Of a stretch of DNA of 26,972 nt, positions 1-7,846 are shown piece by piece. Made by a program: the position numbers and the translations under genes. The stretch is taken from contig CAMLHB010000009.1 of NCBI GenBank assembly GCA_946479725.1, positions 1 through 26,972 of the forward strand, written 5' to 3'. Origin of the DNA: an uncultured Actinomycetes bacterium. Its GTDB lineage: Bacteria; Actinomycetota; Thermoleophilia; Solirubrobacterales; 70-9. Below the pieces are notes generated by a model, which was not told the DNA's origin, searched no databases, and worked only from the letters and a program-made list of their open reading frames with translations. Within the stretch, counting starts at the first letter, position 1. The number at the start of each line of letters is the position of its first letter.

Positions 1-744
1 GGAGCCGCCGGGAATCTCGCACACCATCAGCTCCTCCTCGAACTGGGCGGCGCGGGCGATGACGCTGCCGTCGGGGGCGGTGACGAGGCTCTGGCCGTCG
101 AAGACGAGCTCGTCCTGGCCGCCGACGAGGTTGCAGAAGGCGAAGTAGGCGTCGTAGGCGCGGGAGCGCTCGGCGAACATCTCTTCCCGCTCGCGACCCT
201 TGCCGCGGTGGTAGGGAGAGCCGGAAGGGTTGGCGATCAGCCGCGCGCCCGCCTCCGCCTCGGCCTGCGCCGGCCCGCCCGGCGCCCAGACGTCCTCGCA
301 GATCGTCAGGCCGACGCCGACGCCGCCGACCTCGATCGACAGCGGCTCGGCGGCGGGGATGAAGTAGCGCTGCTCGTCGAAGACGGAGTAATTCGGGAGC
401 CGGTTCTTGCGGTAGACCGCCTGCACCGCGCCGGAGGCGAGCACGGCGATCGAGTTGTGGGCGCGGCGGGAGTCCTCGTGGCCGTCCGCCGGCTCGGCGA
501 AGCCGACCAGGGCCGTGATTCCCTCCACAGAGGCGGCCAGCTCCGAGACGGCGCGCTCGTTCGCCCGCAGGAAGTGGCGCTTCAGGTAGAGATCCTCGGC
601 CGGGTAGCCGGGGATGCAGAGCTCGGGCAGGATCACCAGCTCGGCGCCCTCCTCGCGGGCGCGGGTGATCCACTCCGCCGCCTTGGCGGCATTGCCGTCG
701 ACGTCGCCGACGGTGGGGTTGATCTGGGCTAGAGCCAGGCGCAT
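1..744 (-). CDS. nadE: Glutamine-dependent NAD+ synthetase, amino-terminal (amidase) part, cut by the window edge
   Basis: The visible 248 residues form the nitrilase-fold glutaminase domain that releases ammonia from glutamine for the amidation of deamido-NAD+, the last step of NAD+ synthesis in the cytosol. The Glu-Lys-Cys triad is visible: E41 (in VILPELCIPGYP), K113 (in YRKNRLPNYSVFDEQRYF, a stretch typical of NadE) and C149 (in LTICEDVW). The carboxy-terminal synthetase domain lies beyond base 1. ATG at 744 is the natural start because the protein opens directly with the amidase strand MRLALAQINPTVGD. There is no clear Shine-Dalgarno. It is divergent from the secreted protease starting at 826. 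A stand-alone nitrilase is possible but the LPNY/FDEQRYF motif argues for NadE. Confidence 0.93.
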   Translation of the reverse strand, partial: MRLALAQINPTVGDVDGNAAKAAEWITRAREEGAELVILPELCIPGYPAEDLYLKRHFLRANERAVSELAASVEGITALVGFAEPADGHEDSRRAHNSIAVLASGAVQAVYRKNRLPNYSVFDEQRYFIPAAEPLSIEVGGVGVGLTICEDVWAPGGPAQAEAEAGARLIANPSGSPYHRGKGREREEMFAERSRAYDAYFAFCNLVGGQDELVFDGQSLVTAPDGSVIARAAQFEEELMVCEIPGGS

Positions 745-810
745 CGGGCTTCGCGGAGGCTATTACCCGAACCGCCCGGCGGCGATCCCAGAGGTACTTT
801 CGGTCCTCGT

Positions 811-816
811 TAGGGT
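811..816 (+). promoter_or_regulatory. -10 box TAGGGT of the secreted protease
   Basis: TAGGGT is followed by 9 nt and then the ATG at 826. There is no ribosome binding site between, so the transcript probably starts at or very near the start codon. The identical hexamer precedes the cyclophilin gene at a similar distance. No convincing -35 is visible. Inferred from position only. Confidence 0.45.
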
Positions 817-825
817 TCTCACGGC

Positions 826-2220
826 ATGCGGAACCGCCGGCGGCATCTGGTCGGATCCTCGGCGGCGCTGCTGATGGCCCTCGCCGCGATCCTGCCTGCC
901 CAGGCGGGGGCGGCGCGGAAGCCGTTCATCCTGCCGCAGTCGCGGCCGACCGAAGAACGGCAGCGGCCGACCGACACGCGTGACCCCAACCGCAACGCCT
1001 ACTCGGTCCCCGAGGCGCCCAACTCGCCGGCCTGCTCGCGCCACTTCTGCGTCCACTGGGTCGACCAGGGTCTCGACGCCCCCGAACCGACCGACCGCGA
1101 CGGCGACGGCGTCCCCGATTTCGTCCAGCGGGTGCTGCGGGTGGCCGAACGGGTCCACCAGGTCGAGAACGGGAAGCTCGGCTGGCGCGAGCCGCGCAGC
1201 GACGGACGCCAGGGAGGGCGAAGGGGCAAGACCGACGTCTACCTCTCGCAGATCGGCGGCGAACTATTCGGCTACGCGGCGCCGGATCGCGGCCAGGCGA
1301 CCAAGCAGCACCGGATCCCGCGGCGGCTGCACGGCTACCTCGTCCTCGACAACGACTACAGCGCTTTCGAGTTTCCGGGGACGAAGCCGCTCGCCGACCT
1401 GCAGGTGACCTTCGCCCACGAGTACAACCACATCCTCCAGTTCGGCTACGACGCATACCAGGACCCCTGGTTCGCCGAGGCGACCTCGACCTGGATGGAG
1501 GACCAGGTCTACAACGGGATCAACGACTACCTCCGCTACGTCCGCCGCTGGGTCAAGCTCTACGAAACCCCGCTGACGACCAACTCGATCAAGGAGTACG
1601 GCAGCGCCGTCTGGAACCAGTGGCTGGCCCGCCGCTACGGGCCGGAGATCATCCGCAAGGCCTGGGCGGGGGCGATCGACGCCAGGCCCGGCGGCTTCTC
1701 GATCGCCGCCTACGAACGGGCGATTCGCTCCAGCGGCCCCTCCGACTTCAGCCACGACTTCTCCCGCTTCGCCGCCGACGTCGCCGAGTGGCGGACCGAC
1801 AAGTTCTTCCGCGAGAGCCGGCTCTATCCCGATCCGCCGCGGCAGGGACACCTGCCGCTGAACGGAGCGGGGCTGACCCGCCTGCTCAACCACACGACCT
1901 TCCAGATGCTGCGGGTGCGGCCGCGGCACGGGCGGGCGGTGGTCGTCCACCTCTCGGCGCCGCGCGGGACCGCCGCCGCGGTTGCCCTCGTCGGGCGCCG
2001 GGGCAGCGAGCGCCACGGGCACCCCGTCGTGCGGATCGCCTACCGCCACGGCGGCGGGCAGATGTCGGTGCGGCTGCCGCGGCCCGGTCGCTTCGAGCGG
2101 ATCACCGCGGTCGTGGTCAACGCCGACGCCCGCGCCAGCGGCTTCAGCATCGGCAACCTCGACTGGAACTACCTGACCGATGGGCTCCCGTTCGAGGTCA
2201 GCGGGCGGTTACGGCGCTAG
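826..2220 (+). CDS. Secreted zinc metalloprotease (HEXXH, gluzincin-like; MXAN_6640-type)
   Basis: A 464-residue exported protein. Residues 1-29 are a signal peptide (basic start, hydrophobic stretch SSAALLMALAAILPA, AQA/AGA cleavage region). The zinc site HEYNH lies at residues 198-202, and E218 in WFAEATSTWMED is the likely third ligand, giving a HEXXH-plus-Glu pattern. An Asp-rich loop DRDGDGVPD at 90-98 resembles calcium-binding loops of secreted proteins. The region after about residue 330 is beta-rich and without a recognised domain. It resembles bacterial putative metalloproteases named after MXAN_6640; the substrate is unknown. Its 3' end overlaps the convergent acyltransferase gene by 23 nt. 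Confidence 0.8.
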   Translation: MRNRRRHLVGSSAALLMALAAILPAQAGAARKPFILPQSRPTEERQRPTDTRDPNRNAYSVPEAPNSPACSRHFCVHWVDQGLDAPEPTDRDGDGVPDFVQRVLRVAERVHQVENGKLGWREPRSDGRQGGRRGKTDVYLSQIGGELFGYAAPDRGQATKQHRIPRRLHGYLVLDNDYSAFEFPGTKPLADLQVTFAHEYNHILQFGYDAYQDPWFAEATSTWMEDQVYNGINDYLRYVRRWVKLYETPLTTNSIKEYGSAVWNQWLARRYGPEIIRKAWAGAIDARPGGFSIAAYERAIRSSGPSDFSHDFSRFAADVAEWRTDKFFRESRLYPDPPRQGHLPLNGAGLTRLLNHTTFQMLRVRPRHGRAVVVHLSAPRGTAAAVALVGRRGSERHGHPVVRIAYRHGGGQMSVRLPRPGRFERITAVVVNADARASGFSIGNLDWNYLTDGLPFEVSGRLRR

Positions 2221-3661
2221 CGGAGCCGTTCGAGGAGGCCGCCGCGGCCTTCTGCTCCTTCGACTTCTTCGCCGGCGCCGTGGCGATCGCCTCGGCGGTC
2301 GCCGCCTCGAGGTCGAGGGCGAAGCTGTCGAGGTCGGCCATCGCGTCGTAGTCGCCGATCAGGCCGAAGTTGACCTGGCCGTTGTAGGACATGATCCCCA
2401 CGCAGAGCGCCTGGCGGCGGGCCAGCGGCACCATCGGGAAGATCGACTCCATCTTGCGCCCGAGCACGTAGAGCGGGAACTGCGGCCCCGGCACGTTGGT
2501 GACGACGAGGTTGAAGAAGCGCTGTGCGGGCTGCAGGCGGGCGGCCTGGGAGGCGATCGTCGAGGGGGCGAAGTCGGTCAGTTTGGTGAGGATCTCGGCC
2601 CCGACCGCCTGACCGGAGGACTTGAGGTCGCCCATCTCGGCGGTCATCAGGTGCAGCCGCTCGACCGGGTCCTCGCACCAGACCGGCAGCGGCGCCATCA
2701 TCGCCGAGATCCGGTTGCCGAGGGCGCCGTGCTCTTCGGCGGTGCGGACGCTGACCGGGACCATCGCCCGCAGCTCGAGGCCGGTCGTGTCGTGGCCGCG
2801 GGCGCGCAGGTAGCGGCCGATGCCGCCGGCGACGATCGAGAGGATGACGTCGTTGACGGTGCCGCCGTGGGCGTCCTTGACCCGCTTCAGGTCGCCGAGG
2901 TCGGTCTGGGTCATCTGGAAGCGGCGATGGGGCCCGATCTCGACGTTGAAGACCGTGTGGGGGGCGGCCATCCCGGCGGTGACCATCTTCGAGGTGGCGC
3001 CGACGCCCTTCAGAACCTGGCGCGGGCCGCGCAGGGCGGCGCGGAAGCCGCGGTAGATCTCCTTCGGGCTGGTCAGCCGCTCCTTCCAGGCCTGGCTGAG
3101 CAGCTGGACGTCGGTCGGTTCGGGGCGGGCGAGCCAGGGCGGCGCCTTCTCGGGCGCGCCGGCCGGCTCCGGGTCGAGGTCGAAGAGGACGGTGGTGATG
3201 TCGACGCCGGAGACGCCGTCGACGAGGGCGTGGTGGCTCTTGCCGATGACCGCGAAGCGGTTGCCGGTCAGCCCCTCGACCAGCCACAGCTCCCAGAGCG
3301 GCTTCGAGCGGTCGAGCTGCTGCGAGAAGATCCGCGCCGCGAGGTTGCGCAGCTGCTCGTCGGACCCCGGCGCCGGCAGCGCGGTCTGGCGCACGTGATA
3401 GTCGAGATTGAGATGGGGGTCGTCGACCCAGACCGGGCGGCTCTGGTCGAAAGGGACGAAGCGCAGCTTCTGGCGGAAGCGCGGCACCAGGTGCAGGCGC
3501 GAGGCGATGTGATCGCGGAACTCCGCGTGGGTCGGCGCCTTCCCCTCGAAGATCGAGGTCGAGGCGACGTGCATGTGGGCCCCCGAGCGCTCGAGGTGGA
3601 GGAAGGAGGTATCGAGGCCGCTGAGGCGCTCCGGCTTGGTCACCGAATCATCTTTGCACAC
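2198..3661 (-). CDS. Wax ester synthase/diacylglycerol acyltransferase (WS/DGAT family)
   Basis: This 487-residue protein has the acyltransferase signature HHxxxDG (HHALVDG, residues 143-149, in IGKSHHALVDGVSG) and the flanking PLWELW motif at 121-126. The family opening LSGLDTSFLHLE is also present. Such enzymes transfer fatty acyl groups from acyl-CoA to diacylglycerol or fatty alcohols at the inner membrane face, making storage lipid. The carboxy-terminal WES domain is represented by VVTNVPGPQFPLYVLGRKM. Length fits the family (about 450-500). The start is a GTG at 3661; a second in-frame GTG at 3643 would begin VTKPERLSGLD and may be the true start. Neither has a clear ribosome binding site. 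The tail is rich in Ala/Ser. It is transcribed divergently from the RlpA-like gene. Confidence 0.92.
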   Translation of the reverse strand: MCKDDSVTKPERLSGLDTSFLHLERSGAHMHVASTSIFEGKAPTHAEFRDHIASRLHLVPRFRQKLRFVPFDQSRPVWVDDPHLNLDYHVRQTALPAPGSDEQLRNLAARIFSQQLDRSKPLWELWLVEGLTGNRFAVIGKSHHALVDGVSGVDITTVLFDLDPEPAGAPEKAPPWLARPEPTDVQLLSQAWKERLTSPKEIYRGFRAALRGPRQVLKGVGATSKMVTAGMAAPHTVFNVEIGPHRRFQMTQTDLGDLKRVKDAHGGTVNDVILSIVAGGIGRYLRARGHDTTGLELRAMVPVSVRTAEEHGALGNRISAMMAPLPVWCEDPVERLHLMTAEMGDLKSSGQAVGAEILTKLTDFAPSTIASQAARLQPAQRFFNLVVTNVPGPQFPLYVLGRKMESIFPMVPLARRQALCVGIMSYNGQVNFGLIGDYDAMADLDSFALDLEAATAEAIATAPAKKSKEQKAAAASSNGSASAVTAR

Positions 3662-3737
3662 AAGTCCAGAGCCGGGTGAAGCCCTGGATAACGCGCTCTG
3701 AAGCCAAATTTGGGCAGGACGTTGCAGTCCGCGAAAT

Positions 3738-3755
3738 ATGTGCGTCTGCTCACAT
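3738..3755. promoter_or_regulatory. CRP/GlxR-like operator
   Basis: The inverted repeat ATGTG-N8-CACAT contains the 16-nt pattern TGTGcgtctgcTCACA. This matches the CRP/GlxR half-sites TGTGA-N6-TCACA except at one inner position of the left half. The flanking bases (A/T before, TT after) also fit. It lies between the divergent acyltransferase and RlpA-like genes, so either could be controlled. No CRP-family regulator is encoded in the window. Confidence 0.5.
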
Positions 3756-3868
3756 TCCCGCAGCGGCAGCCGTCCTAGCGTGTTCCCTCCGAAACGACCT
3801 GCCGAGTCCCCTCGCCCCTGGGCGCAGGATCAGCGAACCAGCTAGGCAGCAGAAAGCGAGCGAACTCG

Positions 3869-4513
3869 ATGCGAAACCTCCTGCCCGCGGTGGCGGCTGC
3901 CACCGCGCTGACGATCGGCCTGGCGCCGGCGGCGGCGAAGAGCGAGCGGACCGCCCGCCACGAGCGCCAGCGCTCCCACGTCGCCCTCCACCTCTCGACG
4001 CACTCGGTCCTGAAGGGGAACGGGCTGGCGGTGCGCGGCAAGGTGCGGCCGAGCGGCCGCCACCGGGTGAAGCTGGTCTTCCGCGGCTCCGGCGGCGGCA
4101 GCCGCGGCGTGACGACGAAGGCGAACGGGACCTTCGCCGTGCGCTGGCTGCCAGAGCGCACCGGCAGCTACGCCGTCCGCGCCTACGCGGTCCACGATCC
4201 GCGGACCGCCTCCTCCCGCAGCGCCGCCCGCAAGCTGACCGCCTACCGGCTGGCCGGCGCTTCCTACTACGGACCGGGCCTCTACGGCAACGGCGTCGCC
4301 TGCGGCGGCACCCTGCTGCCGGAGACGATGGGCGTCGCCAACAAGACGCTGCCGTGCGGGACGAAGGTGAAGCTGCGCTACCACGGCCGCACCGTGACCG
4401 TGCCGGTGATCGACCGCGGCCCCTACGTCGCCGGCCGCGACTACGACCTCACCGAGGCCGTCAAGGAGAAGCTCGGCTTTCCCGGCGTCGGCACCGTCAT
4501 GGCGACTCGTTAA
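3869..4513 (+). CDS. Secreted RlpA-like double-psi beta-barrel protein
   Basis: A 214-residue exported protein with a signal peptide (residues 1-22, hydrophobic LLPAVAAATALTIGLAPAAA). Residues 40-125 form a beta-rich region that may be a carbohydrate- or wall-binding domain. The double-psi beta-barrel lies at about 130-214: ASYYGPGLYGNGVACGG, LPCGTKVKLRYHGRTV and VIDRGPYVAGRDYDLT. The motif IDRGPY contains the Asp conserved in RlpA-type lytic transglycosylases and related 3D/resuscitation-promoting proteins. It probably acts on or binds peptidoglycan outside the membrane. No SPOR domain is present. The gene has a leader of at least 110 nt downstream of the CRP-like site. Its stop codon overlaps that of dinB (shared TTAA). 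Confidence 0.83.
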   Translation: MRNLLPAVAAATALTIGLAPAAAKSERTARHERQRSHVALHLSTHSVLKGNGLAVRGKVRPSGRHRVKLVFRGSGGGSRGVTTKANGTFAVRWLPERTGSYAVRAYAVHDPRTASSRSAARKLTAYRLAGASYYGPGLYGNGVACGGTLLPETMGVANKTLPCGTKVKLRYHGRTVTVPVIDRGPYVAGRDYDLTEAVKEKLGFPGVGTVMATR

Positions 4514-5592
4514 GAGGCAAGACCGAGCTGGAGCTGACCGGGTGTCGGCTCCGGCTCGGCCGCTTCGTCACCTCCGAAGGAGGCGACGCGGACGCCGAGC
4601 AGACGCACCGGGCGCTGTGGGTCGTAGGCCCGCAGCAACTCCAGGGCGGCGGGGCGGACGACCGCGGGGTCGTTGGTCGGCTGCTCGATCGTGTGCGAGC
4701 GGGTGACGTTGGTCCAGTCGTCGAGCCGCACCTTGATCCCGATCGTGCGGCCCTCGAGCTCGCGCTTGCGCAGGCGCCGGCAGAGCTCCTCGGAGAGCTC
4801 GCCCAGGTGGCGCTCCAGCTCGGCCCGCTGGGTGACGTCGACGTCGAAGGTGATCTCGGTCGACTGCGACTTGGTCTCATGTTCGGGGGTGACCGGGGTG
4901 TGGTCGAGGAGGTTGCCGCGGGCGTGCAGCCAGGCGCCGGAGCGCGGTCCGAAGGCGTCTTCCAGCGCCGGCCGCTGCCAGCGCCGCAGGTCGGCGAAGG
5001 TGCGGATTCCCATCTCCTCGAGCCGGGAGACCGTCTTCGGCCCGATCCCGGGGACGAGGCCGGGGGAGTGGTCGGCGAAGCGCTCCAGCGCCTGCTCGCG
5101 CGAAAGCACCACCAGCCCCCGGGGCTTCCCCAGCTCGCTGGTGATCTTCGCCAGCATCCGGCTCTCCGAGATCCCGACCGAGCAGGTCAGCTGCGTCTCG
5201 ACCCGGATCTCGGTCGCGATCCGCCGCATCGTTGCCTTCGGCGAGAAGATCCCGGTCAGGTCGATGTAGGCCTCGTCCAGCCCCACCACCTCGACCACCT
5301 CGGCGTTCCGCCGCAGCACGTCCATCACCTGCCCCGAGGCCTCCCGGTAGGCCGGGAAGTCCGGCCGCAGATACACCGCGTCCGGAAGCCGGCGCCGCGC
5401 CACCGCCGCCGGCATCGCCGAGTGAATCCCGGCCAGCTTCCGCGCCTCATAACTGGCCGTAGTCACCACCGCCCGCGGCCCCGACCCGCAGACCACCACC
5501 GGCTTCCCCCGCAGCTCCGGCCGCCGCCGCAGCTCCACGGACGCATAGAACGCGTCCATGTCGAGATGGGCGATCGTCCGCTCAGTCGTCAT
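4510..5592 (-). CDS. dinB: DNA polymerase IV (Y family)
   Basis: This 360-residue translesion polymerase opens with IAHLDMDAFYASVELRR and has the catalytic metal ligands D11, D106 and E107 (VVGLDEAYIDLTG). The helix-hairpin-helix region LVPGIGPKTVSRLEEMGI and the little-finger domain follow. The carboxy end PTPGQLQLGLAS carries QLQLGL, a plausible sliding-clamp binding peptide. Length matches DinB (350-360). It copies damaged templates in the cytosol with low fidelity. The ATG at 5592 is preceded at 6 nt by TACGAT, suggesting a leaderless transcript. No LexA box was recognised upstream. It ends in a 4-nt convergent overlap with the RlpA-like gene. Confidence 0.96.
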   Translation of the reverse strand: MTTERTIAHLDMDAFYASVELRRRPELRGKPVVVCGSGPRAVVTTASYEARKLAGIHSAMPAAVARRRLPDAVYLRPDFPAYREASGQVMDVLRRNAEVVEVVGLDEAYIDLTGIFSPKATMRRIATEIRVETQLTCSVGISESRMLAKITSELGKPRGLVVLSREQALERFADHSPGLVPGIGPKTVSRLEEMGIRTFADLRRWQRPALEDAFGPRSGAWLHARGNLLDHTPVTPEHETKSQSTEITFDVDVTQRAELERHLGELSEELCRRLRKRELEGRTIGIKVRLDDWTNVTRSHTIEQPTNDPAVVRPAALELLRAYDPQRPVRLLGVRVASFGGDEAAEPEPTPGQLQLGLAS

Positions 5593-5598
5593 CTCTCA

Positions 5599-5604
5599 AT
5601 CGTA
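5599..5604 (-). promoter_or_regulatory. -10 box TACGAT of dinB
   Basis: On the minus strand TACGAT is followed by 6 nt (TGAGAG) and the ATG at 5592. The expected transcription start falls on or next to the A of the start codon. No good -35 is visible 17 nt upstream. Confidence 0.45.
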
Positions 5605-5622
5605 GGAACCGGAGCTGACGAG

Positions 5623-6168
5623 CTAGCCCTCTGGAATCACGCTCCATACGTTGACGAAGAGAGCCGTTACAGCGCCAGCGAAAACCAAGACTCCAAAAGG
5701 GACCTTCCAACTGCGACGGGCACCCCAAGCCCAAGAGCACGCGGCAAGAAAGATTCCGATGGTGATCAGGCAGCTCCAAGCGAGACGCCCATGCGGTCTA
5801 ATCACGAACACGATTCCAGCCGCGAGTCCGATGACCAGACAGATCCCCACATAGCCAGCGACAGCGCGCGCCTTCGCCCGGGCTCTAGATCTTCTCTCAA
5901 TTCTTCCTTCCTCGACGGATCGCCAGTCTTGAAGGCTTTTGACCTCGCCGTGCAGCAGGTCTCTTTCCTCTTCAGCCTTTTTGCGAGCCGCTTGCTCAGA
6001 AGCAACTTCCAGACGAACCGGCTCCTGCAGCTCAGCCTCAAACCGGTCCAAGACGTCCGTAACCGTCTTGTCTCCGACGGCATCTGGGTCACCGTGGGTG
6101 ACCTCGAACAGCTTGCTCTTCGCTTGCTGGTGGTAGACCAAGTTCTGGACTTGCTCGTCACTGATCAC
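5623..6168 (-). CDS. Membrane/coiled-coil 3' part of a frameshifted PIN-domain gene
   Basis: From the GTG at 6168 this frame encodes 181 residues: an amphipathic, charged coiled coil (about residues 42-100) and three predicted membrane helices (about 103-123, 129-149, 156-177). It is probably not a separate gene. The same frame is open upstream to 6315 and reads as good protein (NLPRQLLIADCYAALNPSPE, then LWEKWVRHIFHLKEEG), yet it offers no ATG/GTG/TTG there. The upstream PIN-domain gene stops at 6275 in the neighbouring frame. Removing one base from the C5 run (G5 on the plus strand, 6288-6292) joins the two into one protein of about 676 residues. Codon use is less GC-rich than in the flanking genes. 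If real as a stand-alone product, it would be a small membrane protein of unknown role. Confidence 0.6.
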   Translation of the reverse strand: MISDEQVQNLVYHQQAKSKLFEVTHGDPDAVGDKTVTDVLDRFEAELQEPVRLEVASEQAARKKAEEERDLLHGEVKSLQDWRSVEEGRIERRSRARAKARAVAGYVGICLVIGLAAGIVFVIRPHGRLAWSCLITIGIFLAACSWAWGARRSWKVPFGVLVFAGAVTALFVNVWSVIPEG

Positions 6169-6274
6169 GCCCTCTTCCTTTAGATGGAATATGTGCCGAA
6201 CCCACTTTTCCCATAGCTCTGGGCTTGGGTTCAGCGCTGCGTAGCAATCAGCGATAAGAAGTTGGCGCGGAAGA

Positions 6275-7654
6275 TTAGGAAGCGGATGGGGGCGTCCGGA
6301 CCCAGAGTTGCGCGGTTAACGCAGTTTCATGCATGGCGTGAGGAACTGGGGCGGCCCGATCGGCCTCATGAAAGTATTCCCGGCTGGCCTTTACGAGCCT
6401 AGTGTTGGCAGTTACAAAAAGCGCGTTAGCCTGCGCAAGATCACGAGGTCTCGTATTGCCTCGCAACCGATCTACTGCTGCGAGTGATTTCAGATCTTTA
6501 TCGCGGGGCCCTCGCGATCGGTAAGCAACAACCTCGTCCAACACCTGGTCGAAACGTTCCTCATCGATATGGCCTTTCTCCACGTGAGGCGGGGTGTCGG
6601 TGGTATCAATCTTCAACCTCTTCAGCCGACTTTTGAGTTCAGCTCTAAGAGATTCGATCTCGCCAGGAGTTGCGCCCCGCCGCATCAGCGCATCAATAGC
6701 CTCTCGGTTCTGGCCGGAAATGTTCTTTTGGAATTCAGTACCTCGCGTACCCCTCCGGAGCGCCCCCGCTACTCCGTCAAGGACGCCGTCGATCTCATCC
6801 AGGGTGTGCGAAAACACGAACAATGGCACGTGGAACTCTTCCCTCAATAGGGCAAGCATCTGCTCCGTCGCTTCGCAAACACTTGCGTCAGCAAGCCCAA
6901 GAGCCCGTAGCACAGGCGTCGTGTCTAGATAAACACGAAGAGTTTTCATTCTACTCGAAACGTGCCCTACATCTGGAAAATAGAGAGCATTCATAAGCAT
7001 GGTTCCCTGAACCATTTCTTCCAGTCTCTCGAAAGAGTCAGGATCGCGCTCTAGTGCATGACGCGCAAAGCCGTGAGCGACTATGAGCGATTCGTCGACC
7101 GATGGGTCAGGGGCTTCGAGGGTGCCCTCTCTTTTCGCGAGTGCGAGCTCCGCGCCAAACTCGTCCGTCAACCTGGAGAGGGCGGTCGCCGCGTCATCGC
7201 GGTCCCAATCGAGAGAGTAGATGGACGCCGCGTAAGCCACCACATTGTCGACTAGGACGTTCATGTTTGCCAGCATGGTCGTTTTTTCAGCGGCTATAGA
7301 AGGTAGCGACGACAGAACAGCTTGATTCGGATAGAGGCTGCGATCAACGTCAACCAATTCATTGCGTTCCTCGGCTCTCCGTATGAGAATCTTCCCAACG
7401 GCTGACGGCAGGGAGGGAACACCCCATTTCTTACAAATAGCCTCCGCCAAGGAGTCTGGCTTGACCTCCTGATCGGGAGGCAGCGACTTCAAATAATCGG
7501 TGGCGAATGGCTCAAAATTTGAGATGTAATCCTTGCCAGCATCGGCGTTCGCCCTCACGATCGCCATCGTCGTCAGGATTCGGGCGGCTCGCGCCCGCTC
7601 TTTGCGTGAGGTCCCACTCTGGCGCGGAGTTCTAGTCCGAGCGCCCTTGGCCAT
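6275..7654 (-). CDS. Predicted winged-helix and PIN-like nuclease protein (5' part of a frameshifted gene)
   Basis: This 459-residue product has a basic start and a helical region at about 45-110 that looks like a winged helix. It then has a PIN-like domain at about 240-430. Candidate acidic metal ligands are D244 (in VYLDTTPVLRALG), E287 (HTLDEIDG) and D387 or D395 (KDLKSLAAVDRLR). The motif ALFVTANTRLVKASREYF resembles the last strand and helix of PIN domains. PIN proteins are metal-dependent RNases, often toxins. The likely complete protein continues into the coiled-coil/three-helix membrane segment at 5623-6287 after a one-base shift. The ATG at 7654 has a clear ribosome binding site (GGAGG). 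The gene is visibly less GC-rich than its neighbours, suggesting transfer. A role in phage defence or as a toxin is inference; no antitoxin gene is seen next to it. Confidence 0.65.
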   Translation of the reverse strand: MAKGARTRTPRQSGTSRKERARAARILTTMAIVRANADAGKDYISNFEPFATDYLKSLPPDQEVKPDSLAEAICKKWGVPSLPSAVGKILIRRAEERNELVDVDRSLYPNQAVLSSLPSIAAEKTTMLANMNVLVDNVVAYAASIYSLDWDRDDAATALSRLTDEFGAELALAKREGTLEAPDPSVDESLIVAHGFARHALERDPDSFERLEEMVQGTMLMNALYFPDVGHVSSRMKTLRVYLDTTPVLRALGLADASVCEATEQMLALLREEFHVPLFVFSHTLDEIDGVLDGVAGALRRGTRGTEFQKNISGQNREAIDALMRRGATPGEIESLRAELKSRLKRLKIDTTDTPPHVEKGHIDEERFDQVLDEVVAYRSRGPRDKDLKSLAAVDRLRGNTRPRDLAQANALFVTANTRLVKASREYFHEADRAAPVPHAMHETALTAQLWVRTPPSAS

Positions 7655-7846
7655 ATCCCTGCCTCCATCTTCCTTTTACCCAATATGTGGCGAGACCGAA
7701 ATGGTCTGCACAAGGAACCGGACGATACCGCCTGATCCAGCGGAGACTCGGAGACATCGCACCCCTTGGGCTCTGAGGGCTACCTACAGGTTGGGCTGCT
7801 GCAGTTGGGGTGGGAGGGGGTCAATCTAGCTCTGCGGGGTTCGGGG
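7655..7846. other. Gap between the PIN-like gene and the 7847 gene
   Basis: 192 nt without a supported gene. It holds the ribosome binding site and presumed promoter of the PIN-like gene on the minus strand. It also holds the leader of the 7847 gene, with G-rich stretches just before its ATG. No tRNA, direct repeat or attachment site was recognised that would mark the edge of the lower-GC patch. Confidence 0.5.

Noticed and set aside
2180..3679. 499-codon open frame on the plus strand
   Set aside because: It is antisense to the WS/DGAT gene, which carries the HHxxxDG motif.
3704..3713. Palindrome CCAAATTTGG upstream of the RlpA-like and acyltransferase genes
   Set aside because: Only 10 bp, with mismatching flanks and no known operator match; not enough to call a site.
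3676..6183. 835-codon open frame on the plus strand
   Set aside because: It runs antisense through dinB and across the RlpA-like gene and the PIN membrane segment; composition is Arg/Pro/His-rich low-complexity, typical of GC-rich shadow frames.
5593..7846. Attachment sites or an integrase for the lower-GC patch
   Set aside because: No tRNA, integrase, transposase or flanking direct repeat was recognised, so no mobile-element call is made.
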